Shown here one piece after another: positions 7,928 to 15,242 of a stretch of 64,000 nucleotides of DNA. The stretch spans positions 194,883 to 258,882 of the forward strand of contig NZ_FMYF01000001.1 in the NCBI RefSeq assembly GCF_900092135.1, in the 5' to 3' direction. Source of the DNA: Raineyella antarctica. Its GTDB lineage: Bacteria > Actinomycetota > Actinomycetes > Propionibacteriales > Propionibacteriaceae. A program made the position numbers and the translations under genes. Numbering within the stretch: position 1 is the first letter of the stretch; the number at the start of each line of letters is the position of its first letter. Under the pieces are notes generated by a model that did no database searches, was not told the origin of the DNA, and was given only the letters and a program-made list of their open reading frames with translations.

Positions 7928-9481
7928 ATGGCATCCACCTTCGCCGCTCGTCGATTCGCCGCAGTGGCGGTCGTGTTCCTCCTGCTCCTCTCGGCCTGCT
8001 CCGCGAACAGGTCACCATCGACGGGGCCAGGAAGTTCAACGGGGACCACACCGTCCTCGCCGAGCGGCCCCTGGACCGTCGCCGAGAACGCCAAGCCCGG
8101 CACGAGCGACTGGCGGATCCCCGACAACCAGCTCTCCACCGATGCCCAGCTCTGCGGGTACGCCGACCGATCCTCGGTCCTGCCCGGTGAGAACTTCGGC
8201 CTGTACGTCACGTCGACCCTGGGCGACGTCACCGTCGCGGCCTACCGGGTCGGATCGTACGGCGGGGCCGGCGGCCGGCTCGTGTGGCAGTCCCAGGCCT
8301 TCCCGGGGGTCAAGCAACCGGACCCGGTGATCGAGGCCGACCACATGGTGGTCGCCAAGTGGGCCAAGTCGCTGGACGTCCCGACCGCCGACTGGCCCGA
8401 GGGCTCCTACCTGCTCAAGCTGACCGCCTCCGGCAAGTCGCGGTACGTGCCTATCACGGTCCGCAGCCGCTCCACCGCTGGCAAGCTCGTCCTGGTCGAG
8501 GCGGTGACCACCGACCAGGCGTACAACACGTGGGGCGGCTACTCCCTCTACACCGGCCCGAACAACACCCGGGCCGCCCGGGTCAGCTTCGACCGGCCGC
8601 AGAAGGGCAACGGGGCGCAGCAATTCTTCGGTGACCGGCTGGCGCCGACCCAGCTCGCCGAGAGCCTCGGCCTGGACCTGGCGTACGTCACCTCGGTCGA
8701 CCTGGACCGTGAGCCGGACCTGCTCGCCGGTGCCTCCGGGCTGGTCAGCATGGGCCACGACGAGTACTGGACCGTCGGCATGCGCAGGAGCGTCGAGAAG
8801 GCGCGCGATACCGGGACGTCGCTGGCCTTCCTCGGCGCCAATGCCGTCTACTGGCGGATCCGGTTGAAGGACGGACTCACCGGCGACCGGCGCGTCGTGG
8901 TCGAGTACCGCGACGCCGGCGCCGATCCCAAGCACGACGCGGTCGACACCACCGTCAAGTTCCGCTCCCGGCCGATGCCCGACCCGGAGAATTCCCTGAC
9001 CGGGATGCTGTACGAGTGCTTCCCGGCGTACGGGGCGATGGTCGTCCAGGACCCGACCTTCCCGCTGTTCGCAGGGACCGGGGTGAAGAAGGGCGACAGG
9101 ATCCCGGGCGTGGTGGGGATCGAGATCGACCGTGCCTATCCGATCCCGGGGACCCCGGCGAGCCTGACCGTCGTGGCCCATTCCCCGGTGACGTGCGGTA
9201 CCAGCAAGCAGACCTTCTCGGACATGACCTACTACAACGCGGGTACGTCGGGTGTCTGGGCCACCGGCTCGATGATGTGGGTGAAGGTGCTCAACGGCCC
9301 GAACGCGAAGTACGGCATCACCGACGCCTCGGTCTCGTTCGTCAAGCGGGTCACCACGAACGCGTTCGTCCAGATGGCGAAGGGCAACGGCCAGGGCGGC
9401 CTGTCGACCACGCCGAACCTCGCGCAGCTCGGCGCCTCGACCTCCACGGCGACCGGGACCGGTGGTCCGGTGGAGAAGTAG
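7928..9481 (+). CDS. Lipoprotein with an N,N-dimethylformamidase beta-subunit-like domain
   Basis: Exported protein of 517 aa. Seen: a lipobox LLSAC at about residues 20-24, a Ser/Thr/Pro/Gly linker to about residue 48, then a long globular region with YRVGSYGGAGGRLVW, YNTWGGYSLY, and GLVSMGHDEYW blocks. These are the hallmarks of the family related to the large subunit of N,N-dimethylformamidase (DUF6605-like). Members in actinobacteria are extracellular and mostly uncharacterised; a glycan- or amide-directed role is only a guess. The C-terminal 25 residues are low complexity. The start is fixed by the TAGATT box 7 nt upstream. Confidence 0.78.
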   Translation: MASTFAARRFAAVAVVFLLLLSACSANRSPSTGPGSSTGTTPSSPSGPWTVAENAKPGTSDWRIPDNQLSTDAQLCGYADRSSVLPGENFGLYVTSTLGDVTVAAYRVGSYGGAGGRLVWQSQAFPGVKQPDPVIEADHMVVAKWAKSLDVPTADWPEGSYLLKLTASGKSRYVPITVRSRSTAGKLVLVEAVTTDQAYNTWGGYSLYTGPNNTRAARVSFDRPQKGNGAQQFFGDRLAPTQLAESLGLDLAYVTSVDLDREPDLLAGASGLVSMGHDEYWTVGMRRSVEKARDTGTSLAFLGANAVYWRIRLKDGLTGDRRVVVEYRDAGADPKHDAVDTTVKFRSRPMPDPENSLTGMLYECFPAYGAMVVQDPTFPLFAGTGVKKGDRIPGVVGIEIDRAYPIPGTPASLTVVAHSPVTCGTSKQTFSDMTYYNAGTSGVWATGSMMWVKVLNGPNAKYGITDASVSFVKRVTTNAFVQMAKGNGQGGLSTTPNLAQLGASTSTATGTGGPVEK

Positions 9482-9514
9482 CACCCGCGCAGTGGAGGAG
9501 TAGCACCGCGCAGA

Positions 9515-9552
9515 GGAACCGCCCCCACGTGTCAGGTCGTGGAGGCGGTTCC
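9515..9552. terminator. Long hairpin after the DUF6605-type gene
   Basis: GGAACCGCC (9515-9523) pairs with GGCGGTTCC (9544-9552), and the pairing continues inward through CCACG/CGTGG with one mismatch. No T-tract follows. It sits 34 nt after the stop codon and probably ends that transcript. Confidence 0.6.
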
Positions 9553-9567
9553 GTCCTGGGTGGCGGC

Positions 9568-9636
9568 TCAGGCGACCGGCTTGCCCCCGGTCACGCCGAT
9601 CACGGCGCCGGAGACGCACGGTCGTTCGGCATGCGT
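9568..9636 (-). pseudogene. Relic of a short-chain dehydrogenase/reductase C-terminus
   Basis: On the - strand the frame reads ERPCVSGAVIGVTGGKPVA followed by TGA. This matches the typical SDR (FabG-like) carboxy end, in which a (V/T)(S/T)GAVI.V.GG motif precedes the last residues. Upstream in the same frame a TGA appears at 9637-9639, leaving only about 22 codons. No other part of an SDR gene is visible, so this looks like the last fragment of a deleted gene between two intact neighbours. Confidence 0.5.
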
Positions 9637-9718
9637 TCAGTATTGTCGACAAACCGTGGAGGGCCAAGGGTCCCTGGGGGCGGACCCCGGCCCCGACACA
9701 CCCAGGGAGCGGTCGCGG

Positions 9719-9724
9719 TAGGGT
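9719..9724 (+). promoter_or_regulatory. Candidate -10 box of glmU
   Basis: TAGGGT lies about 95 nt upstream of the glmU start. It fits the TAGnnT form seen at many promoters in this window. It would give glmU a leader of about 90 nt that carries a proper ribosome binding site. Confidence 0.35.
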
Positions 9725-9819
9725 GGGGACGCTGCCGCCGCCCGGCGTCCCCGCCTCCGCGCGGGTCCGGCGATCGGGTGGGACAGTCTGCCATGTGCCC
9801 CTCTTCGAAGGAGATGACG

Positions 9820-11193
9820 GTGACCGCGAGTGACGACGTGACGACCAACGGTGAGGCAGGCGGCGGCGTGGCTGCCGTCGTGGTGCTGGCTGCCGGGGCC
9901 GGCACCCGGATGAAGTCCTCCCGCTCCAAGGTGCTGCACGAGGTGGCGGGGCGCTCCATGCTGTCCTGGGCGGTCGACGCCGCCGAGCAGGTCGAGCCGG
10001 AGCACCTGGTCGTCGTGGTCGGGCACCAGCGCGAGCAGGTCGAGGAGCACCTCCGTGAGGTCGCCCCCGCCGTGATCACCGCGGTGCAGGACCAGCAGAA
10101 CGGCACCGGCCACGCGGTGATGTGCGGCCTGGCCCCGCTGGGTGAGGTCACCGGCACCGTCATCGTGACGTACGGCGACGTCCCCCTGCTCAGCGGCGAG
10201 ACCCTGGTCGCGATGGTCGGCGAGCACCGGCGCGCCGGGCACGCCGTCACCGTGCTCACCGCCCGCGTCCCCGACCCGACCGGCTACGGCCGGATCGTCC
10301 GTGGCGACGACGGCGGCATCGCGCGCATCGTCGAGCACAAGGACGCCTCCGAGGCCGAGCGCGCGATCGACGAGATCAACTCCGGCATCTACGTCTTCGA
10401 CGCCGACATCCTGCACGACGGGCTGGCCAGCCTGGGCACCGACAACGCCCAGGGCGAGCTCTACCTCACCGACGTGATCGGGCACGCCAACTCGGTGGGC
10501 CGGCGCGTCGGGGCGTACGTGACTGACGACCTGTGGCAGACCGAGGGCGTCAACAACCGCCTGCAGCTGGCCAGGATGGGTGCCGAGATGAACCGGCGGA
10601 TCGGGGAGAAGTGGATGCTGGCCGGCGTCACCATCATCGACCCGGCCACCACCTGGATCGAGGACTCGGTCGACATCGCCCCCGACGTCACCCTGATGCC
10701 GGGCACCCACCTGCACGGCGCCACCTCGATCGCCACCGGTGCCGTGATCGGCCCGGACACCTCCCTGAAGGACGTCGAGGTCGGCGAGGAGGCCACCATC
10801 ACCCGCAGCCAGGGCCTGCTCGCCACCGTCGGGGCGCGCTGCCAGGTCGGGCCGTACGCCTACCTGCGCCCGGGCACCGAACTTGCCGCCGACGTACGGA
10901 TCGGCCCGTTCGTGGAGACCAAGCGCGCGGTCATCGGGAGGGGTGCGTCGATCGCCCACCAGGGCTACGTCGGTGATGTCGAGATCGGAGCTCGGACCCG
11001 GCTCAGCGCAGGTACGATCGTCGCGAACGATGACGGGGAGACCCGCCACTCCACCACGATCGGCGCCGATGCCTTCGTCGGGGCCAACAGTGTCCTGGTC
11101 GCCCCCGTCTCGGTCGCCGACGGGGCACATGTCGCCGCCGGGTCGATCGTCACCGAGGACGTGGCCCCGCAGGGCTCGGACCCCAGGTCCTGA
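9820..11193 (+). CDS. glmU: Bifunctional GlmU: glucosamine-1-phosphate acetyltransferase / GlcNAc-1-P uridyltransferase
   Basis: Makes UDP-N-acetylglucosamine, the first committed precursor of peptidoglycan, in two steps in the cytosol. Seen: the N-terminal nucleotidyltransferase loop LAAGAGTRMKS at residues 23-33, GDVPLL and the NSGIY block, then the left-handed beta-helix hexapeptide domain in the second half with LRPGT, FVETK and the HQGYVGD and NDDGE regions. GTG 9820 is chosen because AAGGAG ends 6 nt before it; ATG at 9793 and 9814 are in frame but have poor spacing. The protein (457 aa) stops soon after SIVTEDVAP and lacks the usual arginine-rich tail. It is followed by prs, a standard actinobacterial pair. 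Confidence 0.93.
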   Translation: MTASDDVTTNGEAGGGVAAVVVLAAGAGTRMKSSRSKVLHEVAGRSMLSWAVDAAEQVEPEHLVVVVGHQREQVEEHLREVAPAVITAVQDQQNGTGHAVMCGLAPLGEVTGTVIVTYGDVPLLSGETLVAMVGEHRRAGHAVTVLTARVPDPTGYGRIVRGDDGGIARIVEHKDASEAERAIDEINSGIYVFDADILHDGLASLGTDNAQGELYLTDVIGHANSVGRRVGAYVTDDLWQTEGVNNRLQLARMGAEMNRRIGEKWMLAGVTIIDPATTWIEDSVDIAPDVTLMPGTHLHGATSIATGAVIGPDTSLKDVEVGEEATITRSQGLLATVGARCQVGPYAYLRPGTELAADVRIGPFVETKRAVIGRGASIAHQGYVGDVEIGARTRLSAGTIVANDDGETRHSTTIGADAFVGANSVLVAPVSVADGAHVAAGSIVTEDVAPQGSDPRS

Positions 11194-11310
11194 CGTTCGG
11201 CAAGCAGCATGCTTGCGGCAGTCCGACTGTCGCCGCGGCCGCCGACCGCCCGATCGACGGCAGAACACCCCAGGGGCCCACCCCCCGACATCTCCGAGGA
11301 GACCAGCAAA

Positions 11311-12279
11311 TTGAGCGGTTTGATGCTTCCACCGAAACGGCACCTGATGCTCTTCAGCGGGCGGTCCTACCCCGGACTCGCGGAGGAGATCGCCCGACTG
11401 ATGGACACCCAGCTGGTGCCCACCCGCCAGGTCACGTACGCCAACTCCGAGATCTACGTGCAGTACGAGGAGTCGGTGCGCGGGTCCGACGCCTTCGTGA
11501 TCCAGGCCCACGCGGCCCCGGTGAACGAGTCGCTGATGGAGCAGCTGATCATGATCGACGCGCTCAAGCGGGCCTCCGCCAAGCGCATCACCGTGGTGGC
11601 GCCCTTCTACCCGTACGCCCGGCAGGACAAGAAGCACCTCGGTCGTGAGCCCATCTCCGCCCGCCTGGTCGCCGACCTGTTCACCGCGGCCGGTGCGGAC
11701 CGGATCATGTCGATCGACCTGCACGCGGCCCAGATCCAGGGCTTCTTCAATGGTCCGGTCGACCACCTGTGGGGCCTGCCGGTGCTGGCCAATTATGTCT
11801 CCGAGAAATACGACACCGAGGAGATGACGGTCGTCTCCCCGGATGCCGGCCGGGTGCGGCTGGCCGACATGTGGACCGACCGGCTGGGCAGCCGGCTGGC
11901 GATCATCCACAAGCGCCGCGACCCCAACGTGGCCAACACGGTGGCCGTGCACGAGGTCGTCGGTGACGTCGAGGGGCGCGTCTGCCTGCTGGTCGACGAC
12001 ATGATCGACACCGCCGGCACCATCTGCCAGGCCGCCGACGCGCTGATGGAGCGGGGCGCGAAGAAGGTCATCGCCGCCGCGACCCACCCGATCCTCTCCG
12101 GCCCCGCGGCCCAGCGCCTCAACGATTCGGCCTTCGAGGAGGTCATCGTCTGCAACACGCTGCCGATCAGCACCGAGGTGGAGGTGAACAAGCTGACGGT
12201 CCTGTCGATCGCACCGCTGCTCGCCCAGGCCATCCACGAGGTGTTCGAGGACGGATCGGTCACCAAGCTGTTCCAGTGA
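11311..12279 (+). CDS. prs: Ribose-phosphate pyrophosphokinase (PRPP synthetase)
   Basis: Makes phosphoribosyl pyrophosphate from ribose-5-phosphate and ATP for nucleotide, histidine, tryptophan and NAD synthesis. Seen: FSGRSYPGLAEEIA near the N-terminus, the ATP-binding flexible loop YPYARQDKKH, VVSPDAGRVR, and the PRPP-binding loop LLVDDMIDTAGT at about residues 226-237. I choose a TTG start at 11311 because GAGGAG lies 9 nt upstream and this gives 322 aa, the normal size; ATG 11323 is an alternative. It lies 117 bp after glmU on the same strand, likely one transcript. Confidence 0.93.
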   Translation: MSGLMLPPKRHLMLFSGRSYPGLAEEIARLMDTQLVPTRQVTYANSEIYVQYEESVRGSDAFVIQAHAAPVNESLMEQLIMIDALKRASAKRITVVAPFYPYARQDKKHLGREPISARLVADLFTAAGADRIMSIDLHAAQIQGFFNGPVDHLWGLPVLANYVSEKYDTEEMTVVSPDAGRVRLADMWTDRLGSRLAIIHKRRDPNVANTVAVHEVVGDVEGRVCLLVDDMIDTAGTICQAADALMERGAKKVIAAATHPILSGPAAQRLNDSAFEEVIVCNTLPISTEVEVNKLTVLSIAPLLAQAIHEVFEDGSVTKLFQ

Positions 12280-12323
12280 CACCGGGCGGCCCGGGCACGC
12301 CGGGTCCTGCAGGGTGACGCTGT

Positions 12324-12356
12324 CCACGCCGGTACCACATCGTGGTGCCGGCGTGG
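12324..12356 (+). terminator. 15-bp hairpin after prs, abutting the rplY promoter
   Basis: CCACGCCGGTACCAC (12324-12338) pairs with GTGGTGCCGGCGTGG (12342-12356), 15 bp with one G-T wobble and a 3-nt loop. No T-run follows, so it is an actinobacterial-type terminator at best. Its right edge touches a TAGCAT -10 box. Confidence 0.6.
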
Positions 12357-12362
12357 TAGCAT
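12357..12362 (+). promoter_or_regulatory. Candidate -10 box of rplY
   Basis: TAGCAT immediately after the hairpin. A start here would give a leader of about 170 nt before rplY, which contains a perfect 18-bp palindrome. Confidence 0.35.
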
Positions 12363-12386
12363 CTCGGGGTTGCCTCGGCGAGGGGA

Positions 12387-12404
12387 GGCGTACGTACGTA
12401 CGCC
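12387..12404 (+). repeat. Perfect 18-bp palindrome in the rplY leader
   Basis: GGCGTACGTACGTACGCC, a perfect self-complementary sequence built on CGTACG. It lies 138 nt upstream of rplY and about 25 nt downstream of the TAGCAT box. It could be an operator or an RNA stem. Confidence 0.5.
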
Positions 12405-12541
12405 GAACGTTATCGACGTGGTGAGCCACCGGTCCCCGGGCCGTGGCCTGCCGGTCGACGCGTCCGTCCCGGCCCAGGCGGCAGGAACCAGACCATCGGT
12501 CATCCGCCCGCCGCGTGATGGCCCGACACCAGGAGGCCACC

Positions 12542-13147
12542 ATGGCAGCTGACGCCACACTTTCCGCCACCGTCCGCGACGAGTTCGGCAAGGGCGCCTC
12601 GCGCCGCACCCGCCGCGCGCACCTCGTGCCCGCCGTCCTCTACGGCCACGGCATGGACCCGATCCACCTGGCCCTGCCCGGCCACGCGACCATGCTCGCC
12701 CTGCGCCTGGACAACGCCCTGCTCGAGATCAACGTCGAGGGCGAGTCCAAGGCCCGCCTGGCGCTGGCCAAGCAGATCCAGCGCGACCCGATCCGTGGCG
12801 ACCTGATCCACGTCGACCTGCAGGCCGTGAACGCCGACGAGAAGGTCGTCGTCGAGATCGCGCTGCAGATCATCGGTGACTCCGCCCCCGACACCACCGT
12901 CGCCGTCGACCAGAACTCCATCAGCATCGAGGCGCCGGTCTCCGACATCCCCGAGGAGATCCAGATCGACGTCGAGGGCCTCGAGGCCGGTGCGCAGATC
13001 CAGGCCAAGGACCTCAAGCTGGCCAGCGGCGTCACCTACGTCGGTGACCCCGAGGACGTCCTGGTCTCGGTCAACCACGCCAACGCCAACGAGGTCCCCG
13101 AGTCCGGTGCCGCCGCCGTCGAGGCGACCGAGCCCGCCGCCGAGTGA
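12542..13147 (+). CDS. rplY: 50S ribosomal protein L25, long (general stress protein Ctc) form
   Basis: Binds 5S rRNA in the large subunit. The 201 aa product has the two-domain TL5/Ctc layout: residues about 1-95 form the 5S-binding L25 domain (VRDEFGKGASRRTRRAHLVPAVLYG is its start) and about 100-190 form the beta C-terminal domain (DIPEEIQIDVEGL). An acidic, alanine-rich tail follows. The start is set by a perfect AGGAGG at 12531-12536, 5 nt before the ATG. It is followed 40 bp later by pth, the usual partner in actinobacteria. Confidence 0.93.
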   Translation: MAADATLSATVRDEFGKGASRRTRRAHLVPAVLYGHGMDPIHLALPGHATMLALRLDNALLEINVEGESKARLALAKQIQRDPIRGDLIHVDLQAVNADEKVVVEIALQIIGDSAPDTTVAVDQNSISIEAPVSDIPEEIQIDVEGLEAGAQIQAKDLKLASGVTYVGDPEDVLVSVNHANANEVPESGAAAVEATEPAAE

Positions 13148-13186
13148 CCTCGGTCCTCGACTGACACGTCTGGCAGGCTGACACAC

Positions 13187-13780
13187 ATGTGGCTGGTGGT
13201 GGGGCTCGGCAATCCGGGCCCCACCTATGCCCACACCCGGCACAACGTCGGCTACCTCGTCGTCGAGGAGCTGGCCCGGCGCGCCCACGCCCGGCTCTCC
13301 TCGGTGCCCAAGATGCGCGCCGACGTCGCCGAGACGCGGATCAGCTCGGTCGGACTGGGGATCCCCGGTCCCGGATCGCAGCGACTGGCCCTGGTACGCC
13401 CGCACACGTACATGAACGAGTCCGGCATCCCTGTCGGCAAACTGGCCGCGTACTACGACATCCCGCCGACCAGGATCATCGCGATCCATGACGAGCTCGA
13501 CCTCGACATGGGCCAGCTGCGACTGAAGTGCGGCGGGGGCGACAACGGCCACAACGGCCTGAAGTCGATGCGCGCCCACCTGCACACCGGTGACTTCAAC
13601 CGGGTCCGCGTCGGCATCGGCCGGCCGCCCGGCCGCCAGGCGCCCGCGGACTTCGTCCTCTCCGCTTTCCCTTCCGGCCAGCGCGATGCGGTGGCCGTCG
13701 AGGTGGCCCGGGCCGCTGACGCGGTCGAGACGATCATCGTGGACGGGCTCGGCCCGGCCCAGAATCGCTACAATTCCTGA
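13187..13780 (+). CDS. pth: Peptidyl-tRNA hydrolase
   Basis: Releases tRNA from peptidyl-tRNA that dropped off the ribosome. Seen in the 197 aa product: GLGNPG at residues 6-11, the TRHN block with catalytic His at 19, the PHTYMNESG motif, DELDLDMG, and GHNGLKS near residue 120. Length is normal. A ribosome binding site is not evident and CAGGCT lies 7 nt before the ATG, close to the leaderless pattern. Adjacent to rplY as in most actinobacteria. Confidence 0.95.
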   Translation: MWLVVGLGNPGPTYAHTRHNVGYLVVEELARRAHARLSSVPKMRADVAETRISSVGLGIPGPGSQRLALVRPHTYMNESGIPVGKLAAYYDIPPTRIIAIHDELDLDMGQLRLKCGGGDNGHNGLKSMRAHLHTGDFNRVRVGIGRPPGRQAPADFVLSAFPSGQRDAVAVEVARAADAVETIIVDGLGPAQNRYNS

Positions 13781-13792
13781 CCCAGGTCGACG

Positions 13793-15145
13793 TCAGGCCG
13801 CGGGTCCTCCGGGTCCTCCGGGGCCTCCGGGTCCTCCGGGTCCTCCGGGGCCGCCCCAGCCGCCCCGGTGGAAGTCGTACGGCAGCGGTGCCCGGGGCGT
13901 CGGCGGTTCGGGCTGGACGAACGGCGCGCCACTGGCCATCGGGCGCATCGCCGGCGCCGCATCCGTGTGCAGGCTTCCGACCACCATCGCGAGCTCGGCC
14001 TGGTGGGCCTGCAGCTCCGGAGTCGACCAGCCGCGCTTGATCCGGCTGCGGACGAACGCCAGCTCGGTGACCGCGTCGATGTAGGTGTTGATCACCGCTG
14101 ACTCCTCGCGCGACAACCCCCGGGTGCGGGCGGCCCGGGTGCGCAGGGTGCTCAGCCAGCCGGCCTCCTGTGGGCTGACCAGCCCGGTCCAGACCATCTC
14201 GGGCAGCTCCTGGCGGACGACCATCCCCTCCAGGTGGCGGGACCGGACGGCCTGCCGGGCCAGCACGATGAAGGCCGGCACCATCACCACCGCGTACGTG
14301 CCGAAGTAGCCGACCAGGCCGAAGGAGGCGGAGAAGTTCCACAGGCCGTGCAGGGTCATCGCGGCGACGAAGCCGAGCATGATCACGAGGGCGCGGGCGC
14401 CCCCGTTGCGCAACCGCATCGACAGCCACACCCCGAGCGCTGTCATCGTGGTGAAGAGCGGGTGGGCGAAGGCACTCATCAGGATCCGGGCGAAGAACAT
14501 GAACGTGGTCTGCCCGATCGACTCCGATCGGCCGAAGTAGAGCAGGTTCTCCACGAACGCGAAGCCGATGCCGGACATGCCGGCATAGACCAGCGTGTCG
14601 GTGAGGGACGTCATCTCGCGTCGCCGCAGGCCGGTGAGCATCACCAGCAGGAACATCCCCTTCAGGCCCTCCTCGAACAACGGCGCCCCGATTACCGTGG
14701 CGAGCAGTTCGTTCTCGCCCCAGACGAACCCGCGGAACACCTCCTGCAGCACCAGGGCGCCGAGCGTGGCGACCCCACCGCCCCACAGGAAGGCCCAGAT
14801 CAGGTAGCTCGGCGGCTCGGGCTCCCAGCGGTCCAGCCACATGTACGCCGTGATCACGATCGCCGCCCCGACGGTCGAGAGCACCACAGCGCCGATGAAG
14901 GTGTCGAAGTTGGTACTGCCCAGCAGGGCGAGGTAGGCGACCACGGCGACGCCGACGCCGGCAAGGATCAGGGCGGCGAGCGGCACGCCCGCCTTTCGTA
15001 CGGTCCGCACCGGCACCGGTCGGTACGCCCCCGCCGGGGGCGGGAACGGCGGCTGCAGGCCGCCGCGGGAGAACGGGGGCGGGTCGGGGCGATGTGGGTC
15101 GGGGCGATGCTGGTCAGGTCGGTGCGGCTGGTCAGGGGCGCTCAC
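13793..15145 (-). CDS. PrsW-family intramembrane metalloprotease
   Basis: Membrane protein of 450 aa. Seen: a Pro/His-rich cytosolic N-terminus (about 45 residues) and roughly eight membrane segments between residues about 50 and 300. The PrsW motifs lie in the membrane core: FEEGLKG (EE..K), FAFVENLLYF (E..N) and later H residues in SAFAHPLF and MTLHGLWNF. PrsW enzymes clip anti-sigma factors or other membrane proteins; the substrate here is unknown. The C-terminus ends in repeated Gly-Gly-Pro coded by a short DNA repeat. GTG start 6 nt after a TACCCT box on this strand, so probably leaderless. Convergent with pth. Confidence 0.85.
   Translation of the reverse strand: MSAPDQPHRPDQHRPDPHRPDPPPFSRGGLQPPFPPPAGAYRPVPVRTVRKAGVPLAALILAGVGVAVVAYLALLGSTNFDTFIGAVVLSTVGAAIVITAYMWLDRWEPEPPSYLIWAFLWGGGVATLGALVLQEVFRGFVWGENELLATVIGAPLFEEGLKGMFLLVMLTGLRRREMTSLTDTLVYAGMSGIGFAFVENLLYFGRSESIGQTTFMFFARILMSAFAHPLFTTMTALGVWLSMRLRNGGARALVIMLGFVAAMTLHGLWNFSASFGLVGYFGTYAVVMVPAFIVLARQAVRSRHLEGMVVRQELPEMVWTGLVSPQEAGWLSTLRTRAARTRGLSREESAVINTYIDAVTELAFVRSRIKRGWSTPELQAHQAELAMVVGSLHTDAAPAMRPMASGAPFVQPEPPTPRAPLPYDFHRGGWGGPGGPGGPGGPGGPGGPAA
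13798..13860 (+). repeat. Short tandem repeat encoding the Gly-Gly-Pro tail
   Basis: A 9-bp unit of the type GGGTCCTCC repeats about six times with small changes. Read on the - strand it encodes (GGP)n at the end of the PrsW-like protein. Such repeats can change length by slippage without breaking the frame. Confidence 0.7.
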
Positions 15146-15242
15146 AGGCTCAGGGTAGGCGACGGCGGTGACACCGGAGGGCCCGGCGCCGGAACGAACC
15201 GCGAGCGGGCCCGCTGTCAGACCGGCGCGCTACCGTGGTGCG

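Noticed and set aside
9016-9819. Long in-frame extension upstream of glmU that would add about 270 residues
   Set aside because: It runs through the preceding gene on the same strand in another frame and the hairpin region; GTG 9820 has a good ribosome binding site and gives the family length.
9637-12609. 990-codon - strand frame opposite glmU and prs
   Set aside because: No family motif, and low-complexity composition typical of an antisense shadow in high-GC DNA.
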